Source: CALMFG01 sp963666035
Lineage (GTDB): Bacteria > Bacillota > Clostridia > Christensenellales > CALMFG01
Assembly: GCA_963666035.2 (NCBI GenBank)
Contig: CAXXJI010000003.1
Location: forward strand, 62,001 to 126,000
Length of the DNA: 64,000 bases
Direction of reading: 5' to 3'
Made by a program: the position numbers and the translations under genes. Below, one piece after another: positions 26,500 through 34,145 of the stretch; positions within the stretch are counted from its first letter, which is position 1, and each line of letters begins with the position of its first letter. Below the pieces are notes generated by a model. It did not search any database. It was not told the origin of the DNA and saw nothing but the letters and a program-made list of their open reading frames with translations.

Positions 26500-27015
26500 A
26501 TGAGACTTTTTAGAAGAGACATCCAAGTGATCGACCAGCGATTTAAGGAGAACAAAGCACATTACTTTTTGCAGTGCCTGATGGCCACGGCGGCGGTGAT
26601 GATTATTCTTCTGACCATCGATACTATGTTTAAAGAGGTGATGATTGCATCCTTCGGGGCGACAGCGTTTTCGGTTTTTGCCATGCCGCATATGCGGACC
26701 AGCCGGACCCGTAGCGTGATCGGCGGCTATATCATCGGCGTCTTCTTAGGCGTGGGATTTAACCTTTTGGCGGCGTACCTGAATGCCAAGCTCGGATGGC
26801 ACTTCACCTACAGTGTGATGGGTGCGGTGGCGGTAGGCCTTGCGCTTTTAATGATGACGATGACCAACTCCGAGCACCCGCCTGCGGCTGGATTGGCCTT
26901 GGGTTTAGTGTTGCAGGGATTCCATTTAAGTTCGCTTTTAATCATCTTTTTCTCGGTGCTGGCGCTGCTTTTCATCAAACATCTTTTGCGCGGGTGGCTC
27001 ATCAATTTGTACTAA
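26500..27015 (+). CDS. HPP-family membrane protein
   Basis: 171 residues with four to five membrane segments. The family name motif appears as MTNSEHPPAAGLALGL near residue 125, and the first conserved loop as ASFGATAFSVFAMP near 50. HPP proteins include chloroplast and cyanobacterial nitrite transporters, but most bacterial members are uncharacterised. AAGGAAATG precedes the ATG. Confidence 0.9.
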   Translation: MRLFRRDIQVIDQRFKENKAHYFLQCLMATAAVMIILLTIDTMFKEVMIASFGATAFSVFAMPHMRTSRTRSVIGGYIIGVFLGVGFNLLAAYLNAKLGWHFTYSVMGAVAVGLALLMMTMTNSEHPPAAGLALGLVLQGFHLSSLLIIFFSVLALLFIKHLLRGWLINLY

Positions 27016-27162
27016 CAAAAAAAGTATATCGGAATTTTGATAGTTTTTCACACGATTTTTATATAGAGTATGGAAGGTGCGCAACTGATTCGAGTAATAA
27101 GCGGGTTCAGGCTGGCCGCCATATGATCTATAAAGAATAATGATAAAGGTGATTTATGCGTT

Positions 27163-27390
27163 ATGAGAACAATCACAATTAAACTAACACTGACCGAACA
27201 TATCAAGGACTTCGTCAGAATTACATCCAAGTATGACTATGATATCGATCTGCGTTCGGGCCGGTATATCATCGATGCCAAGTCTATATTGGGTATCTTC
27301 AGTCTGGATTTATCAAAACCGATTGAAATGGATATCCACGACGACCACTGCGATGATCTGGTGGACGATCTGAAACCGTTTATCGTTTAA
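27163..27390 (+). CDS. HPr-like protein lacking the phosphorylatable His
   Basis: 75 residues matching the HPr fold: an opening strand, then EHIKDFVRITSKYDYDIDL, and the family core DAKSILGIFSLDL. When aligned with HPr, the position of catalytic His15 is Leu; the only nearby His aligns with the Pro of the HARPA motif. It is therefore unlikely to carry phosphate from enzyme I in the standard way, and may be a Crh-like or unrelated regulatory relative. No other PTS genes are in the window. AAAGGTGA lies a little far upstream of the ATG at 27163. Confidence 0.75.
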   Translation: MRTITIKLTLTEHIKDFVRITSKYDYDIDLRSGRYIIDAKSILGIFSLDLSKPIEMDIHDDHCDDLVDDLKPFIV

Positions 27391-27424
27391 AAAATGAATG
27401 GCCGCGGATGAAAGGGATTTTTGA

Positions 27425-27449
27425 TCGCCTGAAAGGCTGGCGTTTTTTC
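27425..27449 (+). terminator. Intrinsic terminator after the HPr-like gene
   Basis: CGCC, loop TGAAAGGCT, GGCG is followed by T6. Confidence 0.7.
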
Positions 27450-27501
27450 TGTGCGTCACAACCGGCCGCACAATGTATGTTTAAGAAACAAATATGTGTC
27501 G

Positions 27502-27525
27502 GCAGACTGATTTTCTTTGGTCTGC
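27502..27525 (+). repeat. Hairpin in the leader of the transporter gene
   Basis: GCAGAC (27502-27507) and GTCTGC (27520-27525) form a perfect stem. There is no T-tract and its role is unknown. Confidence 0.4.
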
Positions 27526-27567
27526 GAACAAATATTTAATATTTATAGAATCACTGAAAGGAAACAC

Positions 27568-28842
27568 ATGGAACTATACCACTTGATTGCGGCGGTGGGC
27601 ATTTTTATTGCCATCTACTCGGTCATCATTTCCGAGAAGATCAATCGGACGACCATCGCGGTTTTTGGGGCCAGCCTGCTTCTGCTGTTTAAAATCATGA
27701 CGCAGGAACAAGCACTGGAGAAGATTGATTTTAATACCATTGGACTTTTAATCGGTATGATGGTGATCGTGAACATTTTACGCCGCACCGGGGCTTTCGA
27801 GTATCTGGCCATCTGGGCGGCAAAGGCGGTGAAAGGCGAGCCTTGGAAAATCCTTGTGGTTTTCGCCGTGTTTACGGCGCTGGCTTCGGCACTGCTGGAC
27901 AACGTTACCACCATTCTGCTAATCGTGCCGATTACGCTGGTTATCACAGATACGTTGGAGACTGACCCGATTCCGTTTGTCTTGCCACTGATACTCGCTT
28001 CCAACATCGGCGGTACTGCGACGCTCATCGGCGATCCGCCCAACATCATGATCGGCAGTGCAGCGGGTCTTGGATTTTTAGATTTTATCGAAAATCTAAC
28101 GCCGGTGGTCATCGTGATTTTCATCGTGGTGATATTTATCTTTAGGCTGCTGTTCAAAAAGTCCATGCATATCACCGAGGATAAGCGCATCAAGATTATG
28201 CAGATGGATGAAAAGCTGGCGATTAAAGATGCGGTTTTATTAAAAAAGAGTTTGATTGTGCTCGGTCTTACCATTACCGGCTTCGTCATCCATGAGCTGA
28301 TCGGGCTGGAATCGGCCTCCGTGGCACTGATCGGCGCGGCGCTCCTGATGCTGATCAGCAAGGTGGATCCGGAAGAGGTTTTGCTGGAGATCGAATGGGC
28401 CACGCTGTTCTTCTTTGTCGCTTTGTTCATTCTGGTCGGCGGCCTGGAGGAAGTGGGGGTCATCCGCGTTTTGGCCAGCGGTATGCTGAACATCACGCAC
28501 GGCAACCTGTTTTATATGGTGCTCCTCATTCTCTGGGGCTCGGCGCTGATGTCGGCGTTTCTCGACAACATCCCGTTTGTCGCCACCATGATTCCGCTGA
28601 TCAAAAGCATGTCGGAACTTTCGGATATCAACGTGATGCCGCTTTGGTGGGCACTGGCGCTCGGCGCTTGCCTCGGTGGAAACGGTACGCTGGTAGGCGC
28701 CTCGGCCAATGTGATCGGCAGCGGTATGCTGGCCAAGCACGGCAACAAACTGTCCTTTATGAGATATTTAAAATACGGGTTCCCCATCATGATTGTGTCC
28801 ATCGTTATCTCGACCGTATATCTGATTTTGTTCTACATATAA
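27568..28842 (+). CDS. ArsB/NhaD/SLC13-type anion permease
   Basis: 424 residues with about eleven membrane segments. The two inverted halves carry family motifs: ALLDNVTTILLIVPI followed by LASNIGGTATLIGDPPNIMIG near 140-165, and FLDNIPFVATMIPL followed by LGGNGTLVGASANVIG near 340-390. The ion-transporter superfamily includes arsenite, Na+/H+ and dicarboxylate carriers; no ArsR or arsenate reductase is adjacent, so arsenite export is unsupported. GAAAGGAAACAC precedes the ATG at 27568. The next gene begins 22 bases after its stop. Confidence 0.9.
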   Translation: MELYHLIAAVGIFIAIYSVIISEKINRTTIAVFGASLLLLFKIMTQEQALEKIDFNTIGLLIGMMVIVNILRRTGAFEYLAIWAAKAVKGEPWKILVVFAVFTALASALLDNVTTILLIVPITLVITDTLETDPIPFVLPLILASNIGGTATLIGDPPNIMIGSAAGLGFLDFIENLTPVVIVIFIVVIFIFRLLFKKSMHITEDKRIKIMQMDEKLAIKDAVLLKKSLIVLGLTITGFVIHELIGLESASVALIGAALLMLISKVDPEEVLLEIEWATLFFFVALFILVGGLEEVGVIRVLASGMLNITHGNLFYMVLLILWGSALMSAFLDNIPFVATMIPLIKSMSELSDINVMPLWWALALGACLGGNGTLVGASANVIGSGMLAKHGNKLSFMRYLKYGFPIMIVSIVISTVYLILFYI

Positions 28843-28864
28843 GCGTGAGTAAAGAGGTTATTTT

Positions 28865-29218
28865 ATGCGAAATATCATTAATTCAGCGGAAGTATCACAA
28901 CATACCATCAAGCTGCAGCAGCTGGGCGCCAAGGTGCAGGTCATCAACAGTACGCTCTGCTATGTGCACTTCGATATCGAAGGGCTTGAGATTGAGTATG
29001 TCTACAACGTCAACCATAAAGGCAACTATTTTTTGGAACGCATCAAACCCTATCCTCTGGCGATTGAGGAGTTTGATACCGAACACGATTTGGTCAAGCT
29101 GATACAATCGGATATCACAAAATTTAAAAATGCGCTGAAATCCCAGCACGTGGAGCGTTTTATCTCCATCGCCAAGCAGATCAGTAAACTTTTTCGACAT
29201 TTGAAGATACGTTTTTAA
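28865..29218 (+). CDS. Hypothetical protein, apparently truncated by a frameshift
   Basis: 117 residues as read, with no signal or membrane segments and no family I recognise. Strands (KVQVINSTLCYVHFDIEGLEIEYVYNVN) are followed by helices. At the T5 run 29190-29194 the protein would switch, if one more T were present, into a frame that stays open to 29346. Rejoined, the product is about 160 residues with a coherent helical tail. It follows the permease gene closely, so the two are probably one operon. Confidence 0.7.
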   Translation: MRNIINSAEVSQHTIKLQQLGAKVQVINSTLCYVHFDIEGLEIEYVYNVNHKGNYFLERIKPYPLAIEEFDTEHDLVKLIQSDITKFKNALKSQHVERFISIAKQISKLFRHLKIRF

Positions 29219-29346
29219 ACTATAATATCCCAAGCGAAAAGGTGGAAAAGATATATAAAAAGATTCTGGCACTGGAGTTTGAGATCGATATGATTCGCGA
29301 AATTGCCAAAGGCATAGACCTTGACGGCTCAAACGAAACCGAATAG
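29195..29346 (+). pseudogene. Displaced C-terminal segment of the preceding protein
   Basis: This frame encodes STFEDTFLNYNIPSEKVEKI and further charged helix, ending ...GSNETE and TAG at 29344. It has no start codon or ribosome binding site of its own and continues the upstream protein after a one-base shift. Confidence 0.6.
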
Positions 29347-29367
29347 CCATATCAACAGACAATAACC

Positions 29368-29395
29368 GACTCGTCCTTTGCGGCGGGTCTTTTTT
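29368..29395 (+). terminator. Intrinsic terminator
   Basis: GACTCG (29368-29373) pairs with CGGGTC (29384-29389), then T6. Its position just after the TAG at 29346 supports the longer version of the preceding gene. Confidence 0.75.
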
Positions 29396-29602
29396 ATGTA
29401 TAAAATATACAAAATAACAAAGTTGATATCAAATGTGAATGATATGTAATTTTTCGTTTTTTATAAATGATACAACGGCTTTTTAAGACGAAATACTGGT
29501 TTGCTTTCTCCATTTTTGTTTATATATCTTATGGGCATATCGGGCAGATAAGCCGCTTCAAGAGTGCCCGCTGGAACCAAGAGGGAATTAAGGAAAAAAC
29601 TG

Positions 29603-30580
29603 ATGAGAGCAATTAAACGCAGCATGACAAGACATGATGATATCAAAAAGCCAAAGGGCGGTTTATTTAACACTTTACCTGTCGGCCTTTTGGTTTTCGA
29701 TGAAAATGCGTGTCTGGTCAACGCAAACGATCACATCTTTAAGACCTTCAATATGGCGCGTATCAACCCGGAAGGGAAGCAGTTTGGTGCGCTGTTTCGC
29801 TGTCAGAACATGCTGCAGCATGGTGGCGAGTGCGGACGGATGCAGGCTTGCCAAAAATGCGTGTTGATGGAAAACGTGAAGCGGGTTATGAGAACAGGAG
29901 ACGCAAAAACCGGCTTGGATGTCATCATCGATTCTGATATCAACGGCAGATTAGCCACTCAGTATTTCTCGGTCAATCTCACCCGGGTATCCGAGGCCTC
30001 AAGACAGTACGTTCTGGCGTCCTTGACCGAGACCACAGCAAAAAGACAGGCCGAGCGTGAACTGTTTACGCTCGGTATCAGTGATGAACTGACCGGACTT
30101 TATACCCGCCGTTATGTCTTGAAAAAGCTGGATGAGTTGATCCAATATAACCGACCGGAATCATCGCCTATATCGGTGGTGCTGATGGAAATAGATTCGA
30201 CGGGGTCTGCAGACGCTGAAAACGCATTTGTATATGACGCAGAGATACAAAACGATATGGCGGAAACATTGCGGGAACACACTCAGGGCACGGACATTAT
30301 CGGCCGTGTGGGCGAGAACCAATTCTTAGCTGTTTTGGTGAATTTGGATGATGGGAAAGCGCGCGGGATTATCAGCGATGTGCTGACCGCGTTTAGAAGA
30401 AAAACGAAAGCGCGGACTGGGAAATCGGTTTCATTTTCCACAGGAATGATATCGGTTGATGCGCTGACCGGGAGCGTCAGCGAAGTGAAAGATTATATCC
30501 ACGATATTGAAGTGCTGTTGGACAAGGCAAAACAGGAAGGCAGCGGACAGATGGAGGCAGAGCAGGAAATAATGTTTTAA
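29603..30580 (+). CDS. PAS protein with Cys cluster and degenerate GGDEF domain
   Basis: 325 residues. The PAS domain (about 30-155) has inserted cysteines: FRCQNMLQHGGECGRMQACQKC, i.e. C-x9-CG-x5-C-x2-C, a pattern seen in some PAS sensors and suited to binding a metal, cluster or haem. The C-terminal 160 residues are a GGDEF fold (SDELTGLYTRRYVLKKL) whose active-site motif reads VGENQ and whose I-site Arg is missing, so cyclase activity is unlikely. It may sense redox and act as a protein partner or GTP/c-di-GMP relay; that is inference. The ATG at 29603 follows AAGGAAAAAAC. It precedes the riboswitch and Pel block. Confidence 0.85.
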   Translation: MRAIKRSMTRHDDIKKPKGGLFNTLPVGLLVFDENACLVNANDHIFKTFNMARINPEGKQFGALFRCQNMLQHGGECGRMQACQKCVLMENVKRVMRTGDAKTGLDVIIDSDINGRLATQYFSVNLTRVSEASRQYVLASLTETTAKRQAERELFTLGISDELTGLYTRRYVLKKLDELIQYNRPESSPISVVLMEIDSTGSADAENAFVYDAEIQNDMAETLREHTQGTDIIGRVGENQFLAVLVNLDDGKARGIISDVLTAFRRKTKARTGKSVSFSTGMISVDALTGSVSEVKDYIHDIEVLLDKAKQEGSGQMEAEQEIMF

Positions 30581-30635
30581 AATAAAAGATTAAAAGGAAA
30601 AACTCTACATCATTACGAAGTAGTCAGAAGACACT

Positions 30636-30727
30636 CCAAATGATAATAGCAAACCTTGGGAAACCAAGCGACGCAAAGTTTATGGGTCTAAGCGCTTAAT
30701 GACAAGCGTATGACAGCCGAATTGCCA
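30636..30727 (+). ncRNA. Cyclic di-GMP-I (GEMM-I) riboswitch
   Basis: Conserved pieces occur in order. AGCAAACC is at 30648-30655, then a GAAA-capped stem (TTGG-GAAA-CCAAG). CGACGCAAAG follows at 30669-30678, then the second stem (GCGCTT/AAGCGT) and the closing ATGACAGCCGAATTGCC ending near 30726. This is the GEMM-I layout that binds cyclic di-GMP. The Shine-Dalgarno GGGAG of the downstream gene starts a few bases after the aptamer, pointing to translational control; no T-tract terminator lies between. Whether ligand turns the gene on or off cannot be read. Confidence 0.9.
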
Positions 30728-30742
30728 AAGGGAGTAATAAAC

Positions 30743-31636
30743 ATGAAAGCCAAAAGAACGTTGATAGGCGTTTTGATTTTGGTGGGTATGATGGCCGGAC
30801 TTGCCATCATACCGCCCAATGCAAAAATGGTTATCGAACAAGATGCAGTTCCATTCGGTGTGGGCAGCGTCAGTGTGCCGACGCCTGAAGCCCCTGAAAC
30901 GGGCGAAGACGGGAACGCAGACGATTCAATCCTGGTCACAGCCGACGTATCCAAAAGCGGCATTCTTGCTTTGGATATTGATACCCAGAACACGAGCCGG
31001 ATGAAGGTGAAGATTGTCAAAGAAAACGAAACATTATATTACGATGTGGACAGCGATCATCATTTGGATATCCCGCTGCAGCTGGGTGACGGCGGTTACA
31101 CTGTAAAGGTTTTTCGTCATGTGAAGGACAGTGAATATGAAGCGGTCTTCACAGCGGATGTGGCGTATACAGCTGAAAACCCTAATGATGTGTTCTTGGC
31201 TTCAAATGAAATTGTCAATTATCATGAGTCCAAAAGCGTGTACGGGCTGACACAAAATGTGATCGACGGCGCAGAAGACGAAATGGAAATCGTATCGCGT
31301 ATCACCGGCTATGTGTTGGATGAATTCAGCTATAACACAGGCAAGGCCGAAACGCTGACTACCGATTATATTCCGAATATCGATACGGTGCTTTTGGACA
31401 AAAGCGGTATCTGCTATGACTTTGCGGCGGTCACGGCCGCTATGCTGAGAGAAGCCGGAATTCCTGCTAAATTGGTGATGGGATACCGGAACGATTCGGA
31501 ACTGTATCATGCATGGAACGAAGTGCTGGTTGACGGTGAGTGGCTGGTGGTGGATACCACATGGGACAGCGTGATGCAGCACCGTAAAATCAGTTTTCAG
31601 AACCCTGAGGTCTATTCTGCGGAAAAGATGTTTTAA
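30743..31636 (+). CDS. Secreted transglutaminase-like protein under a c-di-GMP riboswitch
   Basis: 297 residues. An N-terminal hydrophobic signal or anchor (residues 5-22) is followed by a beta-sandwich-like region (about 55-145). A transglutaminase-like domain then carries the Cys-His-Asp triad in SGICYDFAAVTAAMLREAGI (Cys near 224), YHAWNEV and VVDTTWDS. Such domains act as cysteine proteases or cross-linkers on surface proteins or peptidoglycan. Its neighbours are exopolysaccharide and adhesin genes and its riboswitch links it to the same second messenger, so a role in the biofilm or cell-surface programme is likely. The ATG at 30743 follows GGGAGTAATAAAC; an upstream in-frame start would lie inside the riboswitch. 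Confidence 0.87.
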   Translation: MKAKRTLIGVLILVGMMAGLAIIPPNAKMVIEQDAVPFGVGSVSVPTPEAPETGEDGNADDSILVTADVSKSGILALDIDTQNTSRMKVKIVKENETLYYDVDSDHHLDIPLQLGDGGYTVKVFRHVKDSEYEAVFTADVAYTAENPNDVFLASNEIVNYHESKSVYGLTQNVIDGAEDEMEIVSRITGYVLDEFSYNTGKAETLTTDYIPNIDTVLLDKSGICYDFAAVTAAMLREAGIPAKLVMGYRNDSELYHAWNEVLVDGEWLVVDTTWDSVMQHRKISFQNPEVYSAEKMF

Positions 31637-31644
31637 GATTGTTT

Positions 31645-31819
31645 CTTAAACTGACGCCGGCGAGCAGAAAGCCTCGTGCGGGGGAAAAGGTTCTTAAAAC
31701 ACCCAAACCCATGCAATCGCTTTGGTGATGCGCAGGGTGAAAAGAATACCAGGGGGCTAAAACCTTTGCCGGGAAAGGCAAGGCTGAGGGCCTTGTCCGT
31801 CTCGTTAAAAGGTTTTTTT
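31645..31819 (+). ncRNA. Candidate structured RNA or leader with terminator/antiterminator choice, upstream of the pel operon
   Basis: A non-coding, strongly folding stretch. GGTTCTT (31689-31695) pairs with AAGAATACC (31742-31750), enclosing CACCC/GGGTG and a GCAATC/GATGC hairpin. AAAACCTTT (31759-31767) pairs with AAAGGTTTT (31808-31816) before a T7 run, making a terminator, with TTGCC/GGCAA and AAGGC/GCCTT inside. AAAGGTT at 31686-31692 could instead pair with AACCTTT at 31761-31767, which would disrupt both. It could be a riboswitch-like leader or a free-standing RNA. I could not assign a family with confidence. Confidence 0.6.
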
Positions 31820-31970
31820 GTACCATCTGGTTGGCAAACGGTGAGAATGCAGGTAAGATATATATATGATATCCGGAATGTCCGCGAGAATTAGAGTATA
31901 CAAAGCAAAAGACGCTTATCAGTTGACAAAGTAACATTAACTAAAAAAACGGAGCGTATCAGGAACGAAC
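31820..31970 (+). other. Leader between the structured RNA and the first pel gene
   Basis: About 150 bases with an AT-rich inverted segment around 31853-31873 and a TTGACA at 31923-31928 that has no good -10 at the right spacing. AGGAACG serves as ribosome binding site for the next gene. Confidence 0.45.
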
Positions 31971-34142
31971 ATGGATATTTTATTAGTAGGCAGTGACCAG
32001 TACATCGGCGAAAAATTGATTGACCGCATACTGCTTGAAGGCGAGCAGGTGGGTGTTGTGGGTCTTGAGGACCTGCCGCGTGCTTTTGATACCAATCATA
32101 ACGTCAAATTCTGTGGATATGATATCCTTTCGGATGACTTTGAAGAGGTTTTCAATGTTTTTGCGCCGGAGGTCATCGTCTACTATAATCATTGCCAGCG
32201 GGATTATAAATATGATTTTACGCTGGATGACGTCAACCGGCATGTATCTGAATTCCTAAAAACCACGCATACCGCGCTTGATAAAAAAGCGCGAAAGTTT
32301 ATTTATATATCCGCGGCATCGGCTTATGATGCCGGCGTTGATAATCCGAATGAAACGGCACCGGTACAGGCGAATAATTTCTGGGAAGCGGCGCACATTA
32401 TCTGTGAGCAGCATATCCGCAATATTGGGGCTGTGGAGAGTATGGATTATTTGATTTTGCGTACCGCCACCATCTACGGCCCGGGCCAAAGCAAAAGCAA
32501 TAGTGAAATTGCGCTGTATCTCGACAGTAAACGGCAGAATAGTCCGAGCTATTCCGCCATGAGTGAGGCGGAAACCGACTATATTTATATCGACGATTTT
32601 ATTTCGGCGGTCTACAAAGCCATCGGCAGTTCTGAAAAAGGGATCATCAACATCGCGTCGGGCGGTAAAATTGAGACCCAGTTACTGCATCGGCTGATTG
32701 ATGGCTTGTACATCAATCATATCATCCACACCAATGCTTTTTCGCTGCTCAAAGGCGTCAATGTGGAAAAAGCGACCAAGACACTGGGTTTTGTGACGCA
32801 TACCAATCTCATCGACGGTATCACCAATACTATCAATTACAAGAATCGGCAAGATGACGGTGAGGGCAGAAAGAAAAACGGAAAACGGCTGAAAGCGTTT
32901 TTTGAGAAAATCAATGCGCGCTTGAGTAAAAGCGGCGTGTTTAAAAAGCTGCTGATCTACTTTGAAATACTCGCACTTTTTGGCGTGGTCGCCTATTTCA
33001 CTTTGGCCAAAGGGAACACGATGCTCTTGGGGTTCATCGACATCCGCGTGCTGTATATCATGATTATCAGCGCGGCATACGGCGCTCGGCGTGCGGCGCT
33101 GGCCACTGTGCTCAGCATTGTTTTGCTAGTCTATGATTTTATCTATATCAAAGGATACGGGCCTTTAGTGCTGCTCTATGACAACACCATTTTGTCCGCT
33201 ATCCTTGTTTTTATGTTTGTCGGCATGCTTTGGGGCTTTATGAAAGACCGAAATCAACAGCAGTTGGTTGAAATAACGGAGGATAGTGAAAAAAAGGATA
33301 AACAGCTACAGCATGTCAGACGCATGTATAACGAAAGCCTGCGCGTCAAGGATGCGCTTCAGCGCCAGATTTTAAAATCGGAAAACAGTCTGGGACAGAT
33401 GTTTGATATGGTATCCAAGCTGGACAGCCTGAATATCGACCGGCTGCGCAACGATATCATCACGGTAACCGAGCAGATTATGGACAGCCATTCGGTGGCG
33501 TTGTTCCGCTTGAGCCGTGACAAAAAATTCATGCGACTGCTCGCAAAATCGGCCGATCTTGAGATTGAAAAGAAATCAATTCTGGTGGAAGAAAGCCCCG
33601 AGTTTTCAGACATTGTGCGGCATTACGGCCTATATGTCAACCGGAAAATCGATACGGAAGAGGCGATCCGTATGGCGTACACCATCGAGGTGGATGGCGA
33701 GATAATCGCTATTGTCGCGTTGTATGATATTGTCTTTGACGATTTAAATCTGTCCTACCAAAACCGGTTTGTGGTGGCCATGAGTATGGTCAAGCAGTCG
33801 GTTATTCGCGCATATCAGTACAGCAAAGCGGTGGAGGACAAGATCTATTACGAAGGGACCACGATTCTAAAACCGGAGCCGTTTAAGGATCGTGTGATGC
33901 AGAGTATTGAGATGAAAACAAAAGGCCAGCAGGATTATGTTTTGGTTGAAGTGCTCAGCGACAACCTCGAGCTGAGCAAGCGGGTGGTGCCTTCAATGAT
34001 CCGCGAGTTTGACTATGTGGGGCTTGGCAATGATAAACTGCTTGTGCTTTATAATAACACTTCGCTGAAAGAATTCGAATTTGTAAAAAAACGGCTGAAA
34101 GCACATCATATCGATGTCAAAATGATCGATATGGGGGTATAG
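31971..34142 (+). CDS. pelD: PelD-like c-di-GMP receptor fused to a degenerate SDR epimerase domain
   Basis: 723 residues. Residues 1-300 are an extended SDR/UDP-sugar epimerase fold (LLVGSDQYIGEKLID, YISAASAYDAG), but the catalytic YxxxK appears as WEAAH, so Tyr and Lys are replaced by Trp and His. Four membrane segments follow at about 325-430, then a coiled coil, a GAF-like domain (about 475-600) and a degenerate GGDEF domain (about 630-723). The last has a c-di-GMP I-site RxxD (REFD) just before GLGNDK in place of GGDEF. This C-terminal half is the PelD layout, which switches on Pel polymerisation when it binds c-di-GMP. The epimerase half may be a scaffold or a relic of PelX-type UDP-GlcNAc epimerase. 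First gene of a six-gene operon. Confidence 0.85.
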   Translation: MDILLVGSDQYIGEKLIDRILLEGEQVGVVGLEDLPRAFDTNHNVKFCGYDILSDDFEEVFNVFAPEVIVYYNHCQRDYKYDFTLDDVNRHVSEFLKTTHTALDKKARKFIYISAASAYDAGVDNPNETAPVQANNFWEAAHIICEQHIRNIGAVESMDYLILRTATIYGPGQSKSNSEIALYLDSKRQNSPSYSAMSEAETDYIYIDDFISAVYKAIGSSEKGIINIASGGKIETQLLHRLIDGLYINHIIHTNAFSLLKGVNVEKATKTLGFVTHTNLIDGITNTINYKNRQDDGEGRKKNGKRLKAFFEKINARLSKSGVFKKLLIYFEILALFGVVAYFTLAKGNTMLLGFIDIRVLYIMIISAAYGARRAALATVLSIVLLVYDFIYIKGYGPLVLLYDNTILSAILVFMFVGMLWGFMKDRNQQQLVEITEDSEKKDKQLQHVRRMYNESLRVKDALQRQILKSENSLGQMFDMVSKLDSLNIDRLRNDIITVTEQIMDSHSVALFRLSRDKKFMRLLAKSADLEIEKKSILVEESPEFSDIVRHYGLYVNRKIDTEEAIRMAYTIEVDGEIIAIVALYDIVFDDLNLSYQNRFVVAMSMVKQSVIRAYQYSKAVEDKIYYEGTTILKPEPFKDRVMQSIEMKTKGQQDYVLVEVLSDNLELSKRVVPSMIREFDYVGLGNDKLLVLYNNTSLKEFEFVKKRLKAHHIDVKMIDMGV

Positions 34143-34145
34143 CGG

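Noticed and set aside
31590..31937. Minus-strand open frame of 115 codons across the pel leader
   Set aside because: It is antisense to the folded RNA region, has no ribosome binding site and low protein-like character; the openness follows from the GC-rich RNA sequence.
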